From Neocallimastix lanati (nom. inval.) (taxonomy: Eukaryota; Neocallimastigomycota; Neocallimastigomycetes; Neocallimastigales; Neocallimastigaceae): a DNA stretch of 41,980 bases. Below, one piece after another: positions 11,449 through 20,802 of the stretch; position 1 is the stretch's first letter; every line of letters begins with the position of its first letter. The translations under genes were made by a program, and so were the position numbers. The DNA is taken from the NCBI GenBank assembly GCA_016946835.1, contig JACVTC010000341.1:1-41980 (forward strand), given 5' to 3'. The notes beneath the pieces are model-generated. The model worked only from the letters and a program-made list of their open reading frames with translations, was not told the DNA's origin and did no database searches.

Positions 11449-12020
11449 TGGTACGTGCTTGTACCTTGGGCTTATTGACACTTCACTTGTTAAAATAAAT
11501 TATTCTAGATTGAATGAACACTTAAATTTTTATAACTTTTATTTATTCTTATTATTAATATATTTTATTTATTCTTTTTTTTTTTTTTTTACAAGAATCA
11601 TCTTTTTTTTTTTTTTTTTTTTTATATATAAATACAATAAAATATTTTATTTATTATAATTCTAAAATTCTATATTTCAATATTATAGGATATTAAATTA
11701 TTAGTTATCTCTTTTATAACTCTATAATTTTTAATCCTAACTCCGTTCTTGAAATATATTATTTATCTCCGAGTTATAATCTCCTCTACATCATCTCATT
11801 ATTATTATTATTATTATTTTTTTTTTTTTTTTTTTTTATAAATCAATTTTAATATATACATCCCAAACAAATTTAATTAATTTTTTTAATTAATAAACAA
11901 AAAATTTTTTTTTTTTTTTTTTTTTTTTAAATAATTTATTAATAATCTAATTTATTAAACTATTTTATAATATTATATTCTTCACTCAGAATTTTATATT
12001 TTTATGGGTGCATCGCACCA
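11449..12020 (-). repeat. 3' LTR of element B (572 bp)
   Basis: Starts TGGTGCGATGCACCC and ends GCACGTACCA in element sense, with matching TGG...CCA tips. It contains several long T runs. It shows the uninterrupted form of the site into which the solo LTR at 18663 inserted. Confidence 0.93.
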
Positions 12021-12059
12021 AGACGCCCCCACTAATTTTAGACTTACTATGGAAGTCTA
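12021..12059 (-). promoter_or_regulatory. Polypurine tract of B with adjoining hairpin
   Basis: Minus strand AGTGGGGGCGTCT (12033-12021) abuts the 3' LTR. The perfect stem TAGACTT/AAGTCTA (12039-12045 with 12053-12059) lies 5 nt further in. Compare E and C. Confidence 0.75.
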
Positions 12060-12104
12060 CAAATTACGAATTAATATTGAGAATTAATAATATTGATATT
12101 AATA

Positions 12105-12275
12105 TTATTATTTTTTTTTTCTTTTTTTTTTTTTTTTTTAATAACAATAATAATTACTAACAATTTTTTTTTTTTTTTTTTAATAACAATAATAATTACT
12201 AACAATTTTTTTTTTTTTTTTTTTTTTTTAATAACAATAATAATTACTAACAATTTTTTTTTTTTTTTTTTTTTA
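12105..12275. repeat. Threefold poly(T)/AATAACAATAATAATTACTAACAA repeat
   Basis: Three copies of a 24-bp AT-rich unit (near 12140, 12181 and 12229) separated by T runs of 17-23 bases, in the 3' untranslated part of element B. Frames on both strands here are Lys or Phe homopolymers and are not genes. Confidence 0.85.
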
Positions 12276-12426
12276 TTTATTTACATATTTACAAATTACC
12301 TATTTCAGTAAAATAGGGTATAATGTTCTTGAGGTGTACATTTCTTTCAGCTATTTCTCCAGAAATTGGATCACAAACAGTAACGGTATTTAATTCTCTC
12401 TTAACAATTTTTAGTGGACCTATAAA

Positions 12427-15400
12427 TTAAGGGTCCAATTTCCTTCTATTAAAGGTTTTTATCAGAATTAGATCTCCCGGTTTAAAATCAGCTCTCAATT
12501 TTTTCATTTGTCTTCGTCTATCCATCCATAAATTGTTAGCGGTTTCAATATTTTTAATTGCCTCTTCTATCCATTTATGATGATTAATAAATTTCCTTAT
12601 CCAATATTCTTCTTCATCTTCATTTTTATTTATTCCTCCCACATTTAATCCGAGTTCGAAAGGCTGTAAATCTTTTCTCCCATATAGTAACTCAAAACTA
12701 CTGAATTTAGTAACTTCATTTTTACACGTTCGGAGAGCCCATAAAGCACTTGGTAGTACGTCATCCCAATCGTCTTCTGAATTTCCTAATATCCTTAAGT
12801 ACTTAGAGATCTCCTTATTCCGGTTCTCAACTTCGCCATTGGAGGCAGGATGATAGGTTGTAATGAATCGAACAAAAACGTCATGGAGATCTAAAAATGC
12901 CTTGGTCTTATCCGAACAAAATTGTGGCCCATTATCAGTAATTAGTTGTTCTGGGGTTCCATGTCTTGCAAAAACCCCTTTCAAGAACCTTATAACATCC
13001 TCGGATTCAGTCTTTTGTAAGGGCTCTGCTTCGACCCACTTGGTTAAATAATCCACCAATACTATTATATACTTATTTCCTCTCCTTGTGGTAGGCAAAG
13101 GCCCAATAAGATCTAGTCCTACCCTTGAAAATGGCAATCCTGGTGCAGTTGGAATATCCTCCGTATATTGGTTTAAGGCTTGAGGCTTGTAAGTTTGACA
13201 TTTATGACATCCCTTTACGTATAATTTCACGTCACGGCTCATGTTACTCCAATAGTAGTCACGTTTTAATCTACAATATGTTTTGAAAATTCCTTCGTGA
13301 CCTATATTGTGCGCAGACTCCAATAATCGTAATTTTTCTTCTGGTTTTACCACTATTTTTCTAAGACTATCACCTTGCTTATAGTATTTAGTACCATTTA
13401 TTTCGATAATTTTATTATTAACAAAATTTTGTATATTTATATTATTGTGGAAATTACTATCCTTCTTAGATTCTGAAGTCCCTTTTACCTCACTATTTAC
13501 ATTTATTAATTCAATCTCGGTACTTAATATAGATTTATCGTTGGGTATTACTGGATCCATTGTTAATCTTGATAGAGCATCAGCGACTACGTTCTTCTTA
13601 CCTTCTTCATATTTTACTTTCACTTTTAGAGAACTAAGAAAAATTATCCATTTAGCGTGTCTAGAGGAGGTTGGTTCCGTATTCTTAAAGAATCCCACTA
13701 ATGGCTTGTGATCTGTAATTAATATTGGCTCAGGTTTACCGCCACAGATATAGTGTTTGAATTTTTTTACACAATAAAAAGCAGCAAGTCCTTCTAAATC
13801 TGTAACATTATAATTTAGTTCAGCTGACTTCAAAGTTCTACTAACAAAATGCAAAGGATGTTCATTTCCATTCTCATCCTTTTGAATTAAAACCCCTCCA
13901 ATCCCTTTTCTTGATGCATCAGTTCTGATAATAAATTCTTTGTCATAATCCGGTAATGTGAGAATTGGAGCAGTTATTAATCTATCCTTTAATGTCTGAA
14001 AGGATAGATCCTCCTCGGGGCCCCAGTGAAAGTTAGAATTTTTCTTTAATAGTTTAATTAAGGAAGTAGCTTCGGCAGCGAAGTTCGGAATGAACTTCCT
14101 GTAGTAACCAACGGCTCCCAGAAACGATCTTACATCTGTAATATTTTTCGGAGGTAACCATCGCTTTATTACTTCTACTTTAGTAGGGACCGGTTTTAAA
14201 CCATCCACCGTAAGTAAATGACCCAGCAACTTCACTTCCTTTTGGAAGAAGTGACATTTTTCTATATTTATCTTTAAATTGTTTTCTCTGAGGATTTTAA
14301 AAACTTTAACTATATCTTCTAAATGTTTTTCAAAAGAGCCAGAAAAAATAATAACATCATCGATATAAATAAAAATACAATTCCCTATGAGTTCAAAAAA
14401 AATTCTATTCATCTCCCGTTGAAAGGTAGCAGGAGCATTAGTTAGTCCAAATGGCATTACATTAAACTCGTAGTTACCAAAAATTGTAGTGAATGCCGTT
14501 TTATCTTTATCTTGTTCAAACATGGGTACTTGATGATACCCCGAAAAGAGATCTAGGGTAGTAAGTATTTTAGGTGTATTCCCAATAGCATAAAGAATTT
14601 CATCGATTCGAGGAAGCGCGTAAGAATCCTTAATCGTACAGTTGTTCAACTTACGGTAATCTATGCACAATCTATATTTCCCGTTTTTCTTTTCCACTAA
14701 GATCGCGGGAGATGCCCAAGCAGAATCTGAGGGTTCTATTAGTTTGTTTTTGATTAATTTAGTGATCTCCTCCTTCAATACCTTAAAATGTACACGGGAC
14801 AATCTATATGGTTTCTGTTTAAATGGTGTAATCCCTGGAAGAAGATTTATTCTATGAGGTAGTAGCTTCGTATTTCCTAAATCGTCCGTTTTTATGGCTA
14901 AGACCTCTTTATATTCCTCAAAGATTCGATTCACGCGGCTTTTAAATTTGTTCGGTACTTCCTCAACAATTTTCTTAATAATATCTTGTTTAGATTCTAC
15001 CTCTTCTTGTTCTTCTATAGTTGATTTGGGAACTTCCTTTATCTCTTCAATTTCGTTACTGTTCTTCTTAATGGTTAAAAGCATAGGCACACCATTATTT
15101 ATCTCTTGGACATCCTCTTGTTCCTCAACCTCTTGCTCTTCACTTTCAGAGTCAGAACTCGTTGGTAGTTTAATATCATACCTAAGATGAGCAATCTCCA
15201 CATTATTATTAGAATTATCAATAAGATACAGTTTATCATTAACAAAGTCTAATATGAATCTATTTCTTTTTAGTGAATCGATTCCAACAAGTAAGTCGAA
15301 TAGGTCACTCTTTTCGATTACACGGAATTTTTTTTCAAATGTATAAGAGCCAATTTTTATCTTTAATTTATATATGTCAGTACGTGTGTTTGCATTCGAG

Positions 15401-16506
15401 AAAGCTTGAAATATGGTTTCCATTATTCTTCCGATTGGTTTTAAGGTGGATTTTAATTTCCTTAAAAATTCTCTTGATACCATATTAACACTGGCGCAGG
15501 AGTCTAACAGAATATCCGTATTTACCCCTTCTACCCATCCATTCACTTTAACAATCTTATTTTTATTGATGGCAGTAATTACATTGGTAATTGTATTTGT
15601 AGCAAGTGGGGGTTCTAATCGTAATTTTTGAGAAAAAGCTGTCCTAAATTTTGGAAATAAATCGAGTAAATGTACTAACTTAGTGGTAACCTCCGTTGAA
15701 GCTATTTCACCTATTAAGTCGTTCATTTTAAAATTCTCAAAACCTTTCATTAATCTTATATGTCTTTCCATTTGATCAATTTTTCGTTTGGATTCTTCAT
15801 TTCTGGTTTGTACTACACTTTCTTTAATTTCTTTAATTCTCTCCGCTCTAGCTTTTCTCTTGGCATTTGAAATATTTTTCTCATTAATGATAGAAACGTC
15901 TAATTGTTCTAACTTCTCTGTTTTGTTTTTATCTATTTGTTCTTTATTTGTTCTATGAACTTGCTTATTAAGGTCATTTGTTATTTCAATTGAATTCTTC
16001 ACGCTTGTGTCCTGCTTATGGTTATTTATTCCTTCAACTTCCTTCATTTCCACATCATTATTAGTAAGTGCATGATAGTTTATTGTGGAATTGTGTTTCA
16101 TGGCATTAGTGTTGATAGCGATTGGATTATCCATTAATCTATCCTTTCTTTTTATTGATTCATATTTGTTGGGTGGATCATCTTCCTTAGTTTTATACGG
16201 GGTCCTCATTTTAACTTTTATGGATTTATCTTTTCTTGTAGCTGCAAGTACATTGTTATTTATGGTGTTAGTGTTAGTTTTCGTAATATCAAAATAATTA
16301 CTATGATCATTTTTATCAGAGTTTATTTCCTCTGATTCATTATAAATGGAATCATCATTATAATTAATTTTTGTTGTAGTATAATTATTTAATTTTGTAT
16401 ATTCTTTATTAACTTCATTATTAATATTTGTATTTTTATTTTCAATTCTAGTATTCTCAAAAGTATCATTGTTTTCATTACTTGAACATATATTGTTAAA
16501 CTCCAC
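12427..16506 (-). CDS. pol: Pol of element B (PR-RT-RNaseH-INT, 1359 aa)
   Basis: The longest undamaged Pol core here. Asn-rich leader 1-240; conserved block LLDLFPKFR near 280; protease D335 in DSCASVN with LLVGID near 405; RT about 558-800 with LDLFSGYHQ at 651 and YIDD at 714-717; RNase H with TDAS D863, E905 and TDHKPL D932; integrase HHCC (H1066, H1070, C1100, C1103) and catalytic D1132, D1191 and E1227, with 35 residues between the last two. It stops at TAA right after NRRKLDP. The frame beyond still reads FIGPLKIVKRELNTV, the GPY/F-like integrase end, to about 12287, so the stop removes roughly 45 residues. The first codon of the listed frame is GTG; the frame is open back to the slippery site at 16641, the likely entry point. 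Confidence 0.93.
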   Translation of the reverse strand: MEFNNICSSNENNDTFENTRIENKNTNINNEVNKEYTKLNNYTTTKINYNDDSIYNESEEINSDKNDHSNYFDITKTNTNTINNNVLAATRKDKSIKVKMRTPYKTKEDDPPNKYESIKRKDRLMDNPIAINTNAMKHNSTINYHALTNNDVEMKEVEGINNHKQDTSVKNSIEITNDLNKQVHRTNKEQIDKNKTEKLEQLDVSIINEKNISNAKRKARAERIKEIKESVVQTRNEESKRKIDQMERHIRLMKGFENFKMNDLIGEIASTEVTTKLVHLLDLFPKFRTAFSQKLRLEPPLATNTITNVITAINKNKIVKVNGWVEGVNTDILLDSCASVNMVSREFLRKLKSTLKPIGRIMETIFQAFSNANTRTDIYKLKIKIGSYTFEKKFRVIEKSDLFDLLVGIDSLKRNRFILDFVNDKLYLIDNSNNNVEIAHLRYDIKLPTSSDSESEEQEVEEQEDVQEINNGVPMLLTIKKNSNEIEEIKEVPKSTIEEQEEVESKQDIIKKIVEEVPNKFKSRVNRIFEEYKEVLAIKTDDLGNTKLLPHRINLLPGITPFKQKPYRLSRVHFKVLKEEITKLIKNKLIEPSDSAWASPAILVEKKNGKYRLCIDYRKLNNCTIKDSYALPRIDEILYAIGNTPKILTTLDLFSGYHQVPMFEQDKDKTAFTTIFGNYEFNVMPFGLTNAPATFQREMNRIFFELIGNCIFIYIDDVIIFSGSFEKHLEDIVKVFKILRENNLKINIEKCHFFQKEVKLLGHLLTVDGLKPVPTKVEVIKRWLPPKNITDVRSFLGAVGYYRKFIPNFAAEATSLIKLLKKNSNFHWGPEEDLSFQTLKDRLITAPILTLPDYDKEFIIRTDASRKGIGGVLIQKDENGNEHPLHFVSRTLKSAELNYNVTDLEGLAAFYCVKKFKHYICGGKPEPILITDHKPLVGFFKNTEPTSSRHAKWIIFLSSLKVKVKYEEGKKNVVADALSRLTMDPVIPNDKSILSTEIELINVNSEVKGTSESKKDSNFHNNINIQNFVNNKIIEINGTKYYKQGDSLRKIVVKPEEKLRLLESAHNIGHEGIFKTYCRLKRDYYWSNMSRDVKLYVKGCHKCQTYKPQALNQYTEDIPTAPGLPFSRVGLDLIGPLPTTRRGNKYIIVLVDYLTKWVEAEPLQKTESEDVIRFLKGVFARHGTPEQLITDNGPQFCSDKTKAFLDLHDVFVRFITTYHPASNGEVENRNKEISKYLRILGNSEDDWDDVLPSALWALRTCKNEVTKFSSFELLYGRKDLQPFELGLNVGGINKNEDEEEYWIRKFINHHKWIEEAIKNIETANNLWMDRRRQMKKLRADFKPGDLILIKTFNRRKLDP

Positions 16507-16608
16507 ATGTTTATTGGAATTTTCATCTTTATATAAATAATTTTTTTCATCCTTTGTTTCTAGAATACTAGTATTAATATTATAATTTATTAAGTTGGTT
16601 TGTTTACT

Positions 16609-16641
16609 GGAAGTTATCCTTCTCCCATTTACAAGTTTAAA
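16609..16641 (-). promoter_or_regulatory. -1 ribosomal frameshift signal, gag to pol (element B)
   Basis: Gag ends AAT TTA AAC TTG TAA. Heptamer U UUA AAC at 16641-16635, 8-nt spacer, then GGGAGAAGGATAACTTCC (16626-16609), which can pair GGGAG with CTTCC using one G-U. The A AAT TTA immediately upstream is also a possible slip site in phase. Pol is open in -1 from here. Confidence 0.83.
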
Positions 16642-17808
16642 TTTCTTTTAGGAAGTAAACCTTTCTCTTCCATATCAGCTAGTTGTTTAAATGTATATGG
16701 ACAATTATTACTTTTATGCCCAGTTTGATAGCAACGATGACAATAAATATTTACTTTATTTCGACTAGCACCTTCAGTATTCTCTTTATTAATTTGACTT
16801 TGATTGTTATTGGGGTTACCGTTCATAACTTCATCGTTGTTATTCTGTTGATAATTTCTTCTTAGGGGTTCGTTATAAGCATTAAAATTAGAACTAGTGG
16901 AGTAATTGTTATTATTATAGTAATGCGTTGGTCTCATAGAAAAATTACCATATTCCTTGTTATTACAGCTATTACTGTTATTATAGATTCTATTTATATT
17001 GTTGTTGTTATTAGGTATGTTTCCATAATAGTTGTTCCTTCTAAAATTGTTATAGTTATTAGTGTAGTCTCTAGAACTTGGATTATTGTACTGAAAGTAG
17101 TTCTGAAGTCTATTTCTAAAGTTCCCATTATTGGTCGGCATACTGGACTCTAAATTATTATTAAAATAATTAAATGCATCTGTTCTATTTCTTCTAACAT
17201 TCCCAATATTTTGAGTAAGTATAGATATGTTATTGGAAATTTTTCTTCTTGAACCATAGGTTTGTTGATAGTTCTCTTGATTCGAAGCGGTTGCTCTTTC
17301 CCATTCCTTTTCAGCTTCTTCTGCGGTTTCTGCTATTTCATATGCTTCTTTCAGACTTTCACATTTAGAAATGAATACTTGGGAATATGCGAAGTTTCTT
17401 GATTTGATGGAATTTCTATAATATCTTTTGATAATCTCTTGGAAGGTCATGATATAATCTTCTATACCTATCATTGAAACTTTTAATTGTTTCTTCACCT
17501 TGAATAATGAGACCTTGTAAATAAGTAAGTTTGTCACCCTCCGTAATTCCTTTGTGTTTTTCTATGGCTTTTTGTATATCCTTTAAGGAAGGATATACAT
17601 TGTTTCTTTTATCTACTAACCTCCTTAAAGCAGCCTTAGTATTAGCATCTACCGCCTCACAAGCCCAAGTAAATATTCTTTCTGGGTCTTTGATATTACA
17701 GACCCTCATTAGATTACCAAGATCCTCAATCCAGTCCACCACATGGTTATCGTAATCTTCTAATAGTGGTAGAACCTTATAAATTTTTAGTGAGTCCATT
17801 ATAGTCAC
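16629..17808 (-). pseudogene. gag: gag of element B, one internal frameshift
   Basis: Frame 1 (17808-17416) gives the N-terminal capsid-like region, matching the A and D Gag (LEDYDNHVVDWIEDLGNLM against LANYGKDIDSWIEDFKNVM). It runs out at DYQKIL-stop. The homologous sequence continues in another frame (SRNFAYSQVF, ESLKEAYEIAETAEEAE) to the knuckle CHRCYQTGHKSNNC and the end at 16629. The break is near 17425-17440, within the capsid-like region, where no functional frameshift is expected, so it is most likely a mutation or a sequencing error. Confidence 0.87.
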
Positions 17809-18121
17809 GCGTTTTGTATATATATATTTTATTATGATTATTATTATTATTTTTTTTTATTTATAATAATTATTATTATTTCCAGCCTTACTTTTTATAT
17901 TATTTTTTTTTTTTTTTTTTTTTTTTATTTTTTATTTTTTTATTTTTATTTTTATCGTTATCTTAACTTTTATTTTTATTTTAATTTCTATTTATTTAAA
18001 AATTTTTTTTATTTTTTTATTTTTTTATTTTTATTATATTTTATTTTATTTTTTTATTTTTTTTTTTTTTTTATTATTTTTATTTTTATTCAATCTATTT
18101 TCAATTTATCTTAACGTGTCA
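17809..18121 (-). other. Leader of element B, T-rich
   Basis: About 310 bases between primer-binding site and gag, almost only A and T, with long T runs and ATTTTT iterations (17880-18100). No hairpin array like those of A, D or E seen. Confidence 0.7.
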
Positions 18122-18140
18122 ACGCCCGGATTCTCCACCA
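18122..18140 (-). other. Primer-binding site of element B
   Basis: Same 19-mer as in A and D (TGGTGGAGAATCCGGGCGT on the minus strand), 4 nt inside the LTR end, although the LTRs and Pol of B are clearly diverged from those of A and D. Confidence 0.85.
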
Positions 18141-18144
18141 TTTT

Positions 18145-19427
18145 TGGTACGTGCTTGTACCTTGGGCTTATTGACACTTCACTTGTTAAAATAAATTATT
18201 CTAGTTTGAATGAACACTTAAATTTTATAACTTTTATTTATTCTTATTATTAATATATTTTATTTATTCTTTTTTTTTTTTTTTACAAGAATCATCTTTT
18301 TTTTTTTTTTTTTTTTTTATATATAAATACAATAAAATATTTTATTTATTATAATTCTAAAATTCTATATTTCAATATTATAGGATATTAAATTATTAGT
18401 TATCTCTTTTATAACTCTATAATTTTTAATCCTAACTCCGTTCTTGAAATATATTATTTATCTCCGAGTTATAATCTCCTCTACATCATCTCATTATTAT
18501 TATTATTATTATTATTTTTTTTTTTTTATTAATCAATTTTAATATATACATCCTAAACAAATTTAATTAATTTTTTTAATTAATAAACAAAAAAATTTTT
18601 TTTTTTTTTTTTTTTTTAACTAATTTATTAATAATCTAATTTATTAAACTATTTTATAATATTGTTGAAATTATAACTGAATTGAAATCTCAATTTCAGT
18701 TATTTACATTTCAATAATTAAAAATATTATTTATTTAATTATAAATAATATACATATTTAAATAATTAATAATTAATATAAATTCTTGTTTAATATTTAA
18801 AGGGTTATCTTAGGCCTAATAATTCTGAGAATATTAATAAATAAGGTTTATATTAATAATTAATTTCAATGATACATTTGACGTCACGTGTATTTTATTT
18901 ATATTATGTTTTTATATATGTTTACAACATATCTAAATTAAATTCAATTATTCAAATTAATTATATAATTAAATTTATCCTTACATTTTATTAGTATTTA
19001 TATTACTATATTATTACTATCTTATAATTAAATATTATTATTATGTAACTTACAAAGTATAAAAGAAAGATGTAAAAATCTATCTTTTATGTTCTTTGTA
19101 AGGTTATTGTAAAATTACCTTAATAGTAATATATTATAGATATTTTATTATTAAATAAAATAAACAAATTTAAAATTAAATTAATTTGATAATTCTAATT
19201 ATCAAAGTTTATTATAAATAAATTTTTATTAAACTAAACATTTAAATATTAATTATTTTTATTATATATCTATATAGTATATTACTATATAGACATATCG
19301 ACTTAGTGAATATTTTTTAATAAAACATATTATTTTATTTAAATTTAAACTATAAATTATATCAAAATCTTAACAAATATTATATTCTTCACTATGAATT
19401 TTATATTTTTATGGGTGCATCGCACCA
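18145..19427 (-). repeat. 5' LTR of element B, split by an insertion
   Basis: Same termini as 11449-12020 (TGGTGC...GTACCA in element sense). The two halves, 18145-18662 and 19376-19427, align to the 3' LTR with few differences. The gap is the solo LTR at 18663-19375. Confidence 0.93.
18663..19375 (+). mobile_element. Solo LTR nested in B's 5' LTR (713 bp, Copia-like ends)
   Basis: Begins TGTTGAAATTATAACTG and ends AAATCTTAACA. It is flanked by a perfect 5-bp target duplication AATAT (18658-18662 and 19376-19380) that is single in the intact 3' LTR of B. TGTTG...CA ends are typical of Ty1/copia LTRs, but no internal coding region is present to prove the family. It holds GTATAAAAG at 19057-19065 inside a hairpin (19049-19102) and a palindrome TCTATATAGT/ACTATATAGA (19269-19278 with 19284-19293). 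A diverged relative lies at about 22729-23460. Confidence 0.9.
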
Positions 19428-19439
19428 AAAATCAGAGAG

Positions 19440-19511
19440 GGAGGGTTGGCGCAACGGTAGCGCGTCCGCCTCCAGAGCGGAAGGTTGGGTGTTCGAATCA
19501 CTCACTCTCCA
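19440..19511 (+). tRNA. tRNA-Trp (CCA), copy 2
   Basis: Identical 72-nt gene to copy 1. Its 5' flank aaaatcagagag separates it by 12 bp from element B. A T run follows the gene and can act as Pol III terminator. It faces the tRNA-Cys/tRNA-Ser unit on the other strand. Confidence 0.97.
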
Positions 19512-20147
19512 AATTTTTATTTTTCAAATTTTTATTTTTTTTTTTTTAAAAATTTTTTTTTTTTTATTTTCTTTTTTTTTTTTTTTTTTTTTAGAGGTCT
19601 TTTTTTTCGTTTCGTCTTGTCACCTTACTGATAAGGATAAGAATAAAGATTTTTTTTTTTAACTTTTTATTTTTATTCATGTTCTATTCTCCCCTCTCTT
19701 TCTCTATCCTTAATTAAAAAAAAAAAAAAGTTTATGTATGTATATATATAATACCATGGCATTGTGTTTGCTTTTAAATTTTTTTTTTTTTTTAAATTTG
19801 ATTTTTTTTTTCAAATTTTGATTTTTTTTTTATTGAAGAATGTAATCTATTAGCCATGGGATATACATGCTCAAAGGAAAAAAAAAAAAAAAAAAAAAAA
19901 AAAGAGGGGAAGTCATCAATACAATTATTAAATTTCTAAAATGTATTGACAATCGAAAGAAAAAAAAGATATTTTTTTTTTCTTTTGTTTAAAAAGGGAC
20001 AAAGGTCAAGAATATAGTAATAATTTAATATATATACGTATAAGTATTAAATTATAAGAATATATATATATATATATATATAAAAACCTATAATAATAAA
20101 AAAAAAGTTGAAAAAAAAAAAAATTGAAATTAAAAATTAAAAGTAGA
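19512..20147. other. tRNA cluster spacer, duplicated at 35484-36111
   Basis: About 640 bases between convergent tRNA-Trp and tRNA-Cys. It has long T and A runs, islands of higher complexity (ccatggcattgtgtttgc, attagccatgggatatac, gacaaaggtcaagaata) and a TA microsatellite near 20060. It is nearly identical to the spacer of the second cluster, from recent duplication. No ORF or known RNA family recognised. Confidence 0.8.
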
Positions 20148-20219
20148 AGGGGCGTTCCGGATTTGAACCGAAGACCTATTGATCTGCAGTCAATTGCTCT
20201 ACCGCTGAGCTAACACCCC
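20148..20219 (-). tRNA. tRNA-Cys (GCA), copy 1
   Basis: Minus strand, 72 nt. Acceptor GGGGTGT/ACGCCCC, anticodon arm ATTGA-CTGCAGA-TCAAT (anticodon GCA), T-loop TTCAAAT, discriminator U as usual for Cys. No intron. It lies 14 nt downstream of tRNA-Ser with no T run between, and the first TTTT comes after this gene. Confidence 0.97.
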
Positions 20220-20233
20220 TATCAATAATGAAG

Positions 20234-20315
20234 CGTCAGCTGCAGGGTTTGAACCTGCGCGGGCAGAGCCCACCAGATTTCAAGTCTGACTCCTTAACCA
20301 CTCGGACAAACTGAC
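20234..20315 (-). tRNA. tRNA-Ser (UGA), copy 1
   Basis: Minus strand, 82 nt with the long variable arm typical of Ser (stem GGGC/GCCC region). Acceptor GTCAGTT/AGCTGAC, with one G-U that is A-U in copy 2; anticodon loop CTTGAAA, anticodon TGA; discriminator G. First gene of the Ser-Cys unit. LTR F starts 15 bp upstream. Confidence 0.96.
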
Positions 20316-20330
20316 TACTTCAATTTTTCT

Positions 20331-20796
20331 TGATATGTGACCACTATAAAAATGGTATTTAGGTAGATTCTTTAGGTTAAAGAAATACTTAAATATTATT
20401 GGTCAATAATAATTTTATAATAATATATATAATTTTAGAATAATAATTGTTAAACGGAGAATTCTTTTATTTATAAGTATATACTTATGATAAATTAATT
20501 CACATAAATAGCTATTTTTATATTTTATTTTAGTATAGTTAAAAAGAGATATTATGTATATTTGAGATAATTAATTATAATATTTATGTAAGAGAGTAGT
20601 AATAATAATTGATGTAATAATTAATAATTAATAATAAATAAAGAGTACATTAAAAAGATATATTTATTACTTTATTTTGTATTATTGTATGTGTTATTTC
20701 TATTTAATATTAGAATATATTATTTTGTCATAATTCCTTATTGTCATTGCCCATAAATAAATATTAATTTAGATACATAAATAAAATATCGTATCA
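20331..20796 (+). repeat. LTR F (466 bp), upstream of tRNA-Ser
   Basis: Bounded by TGATATGTGACCAC and ATATCGTATCA. The 3' end matches the 3' end of the A and D LTRs, and a TATA-like ctataaaaat lies near its start. It points away from tRNA-Ser. No recognisable TGG primer-binding site or gag follows, so it is a solo LTR that lost its flank or the start of a decayed element. Boundaries rest on the TG...CA tips alone. Confidence 0.6.
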
Positions 20797-20802
20797 TCGC
20801 GG

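Larger units (their letters stand above)
11449..19427 (-). mobile_element. Ty3/gypsy LTR retrotransposon B (8.0 kb, with nested solo LTR)
   Basis: Element order: 5' LTR 19427-18145 (interrupted by a 713-bp insertion), primer-binding site, gag (frameshifted), frameshift signal, pol, polypurine tract, 3' LTR 12020-11449. Without the insertion it is about 7.27 kb. Its outer 5' end is 12 bp upstream of tRNA-Trp copy 2; its 3' end abuts the terminator of tRNA-Trp copy 1. The flanks atttt and aaaat are not a direct repeat, so the ends may derive from two insertions joined by recombination. Confidence 0.93.

Noticed and set aside
12071-12311. Lys- or Phe-rich frames around 12071-12311
   Set aside because: Products of the T-run tandem repeat on either strand; no coding signal.
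12287-12430. A chromodomain at the integrase end
   Set aside because: The sequence after the GPY/F-like motif in B and C is short and shows no chromodomain pattern.
14663-15631. Plus-strand frames opposite B pol, and similar frames opposite A, C and D
   Set aside because: Shadow frames antisense to well-supported pol and gag; no conserved motif.
17416-17537. A second programmed frameshift inside B gag
   Set aside because: It falls in the capsid-like region, lacks the heptamer plus stem-loop seen at gag ends, and A, C and D are continuous here.
19411-19662. An 83-codon frame over tRNA-Trp copy 2
   Set aside because: It reads through the tRNA gene and a T run; no protein expected.
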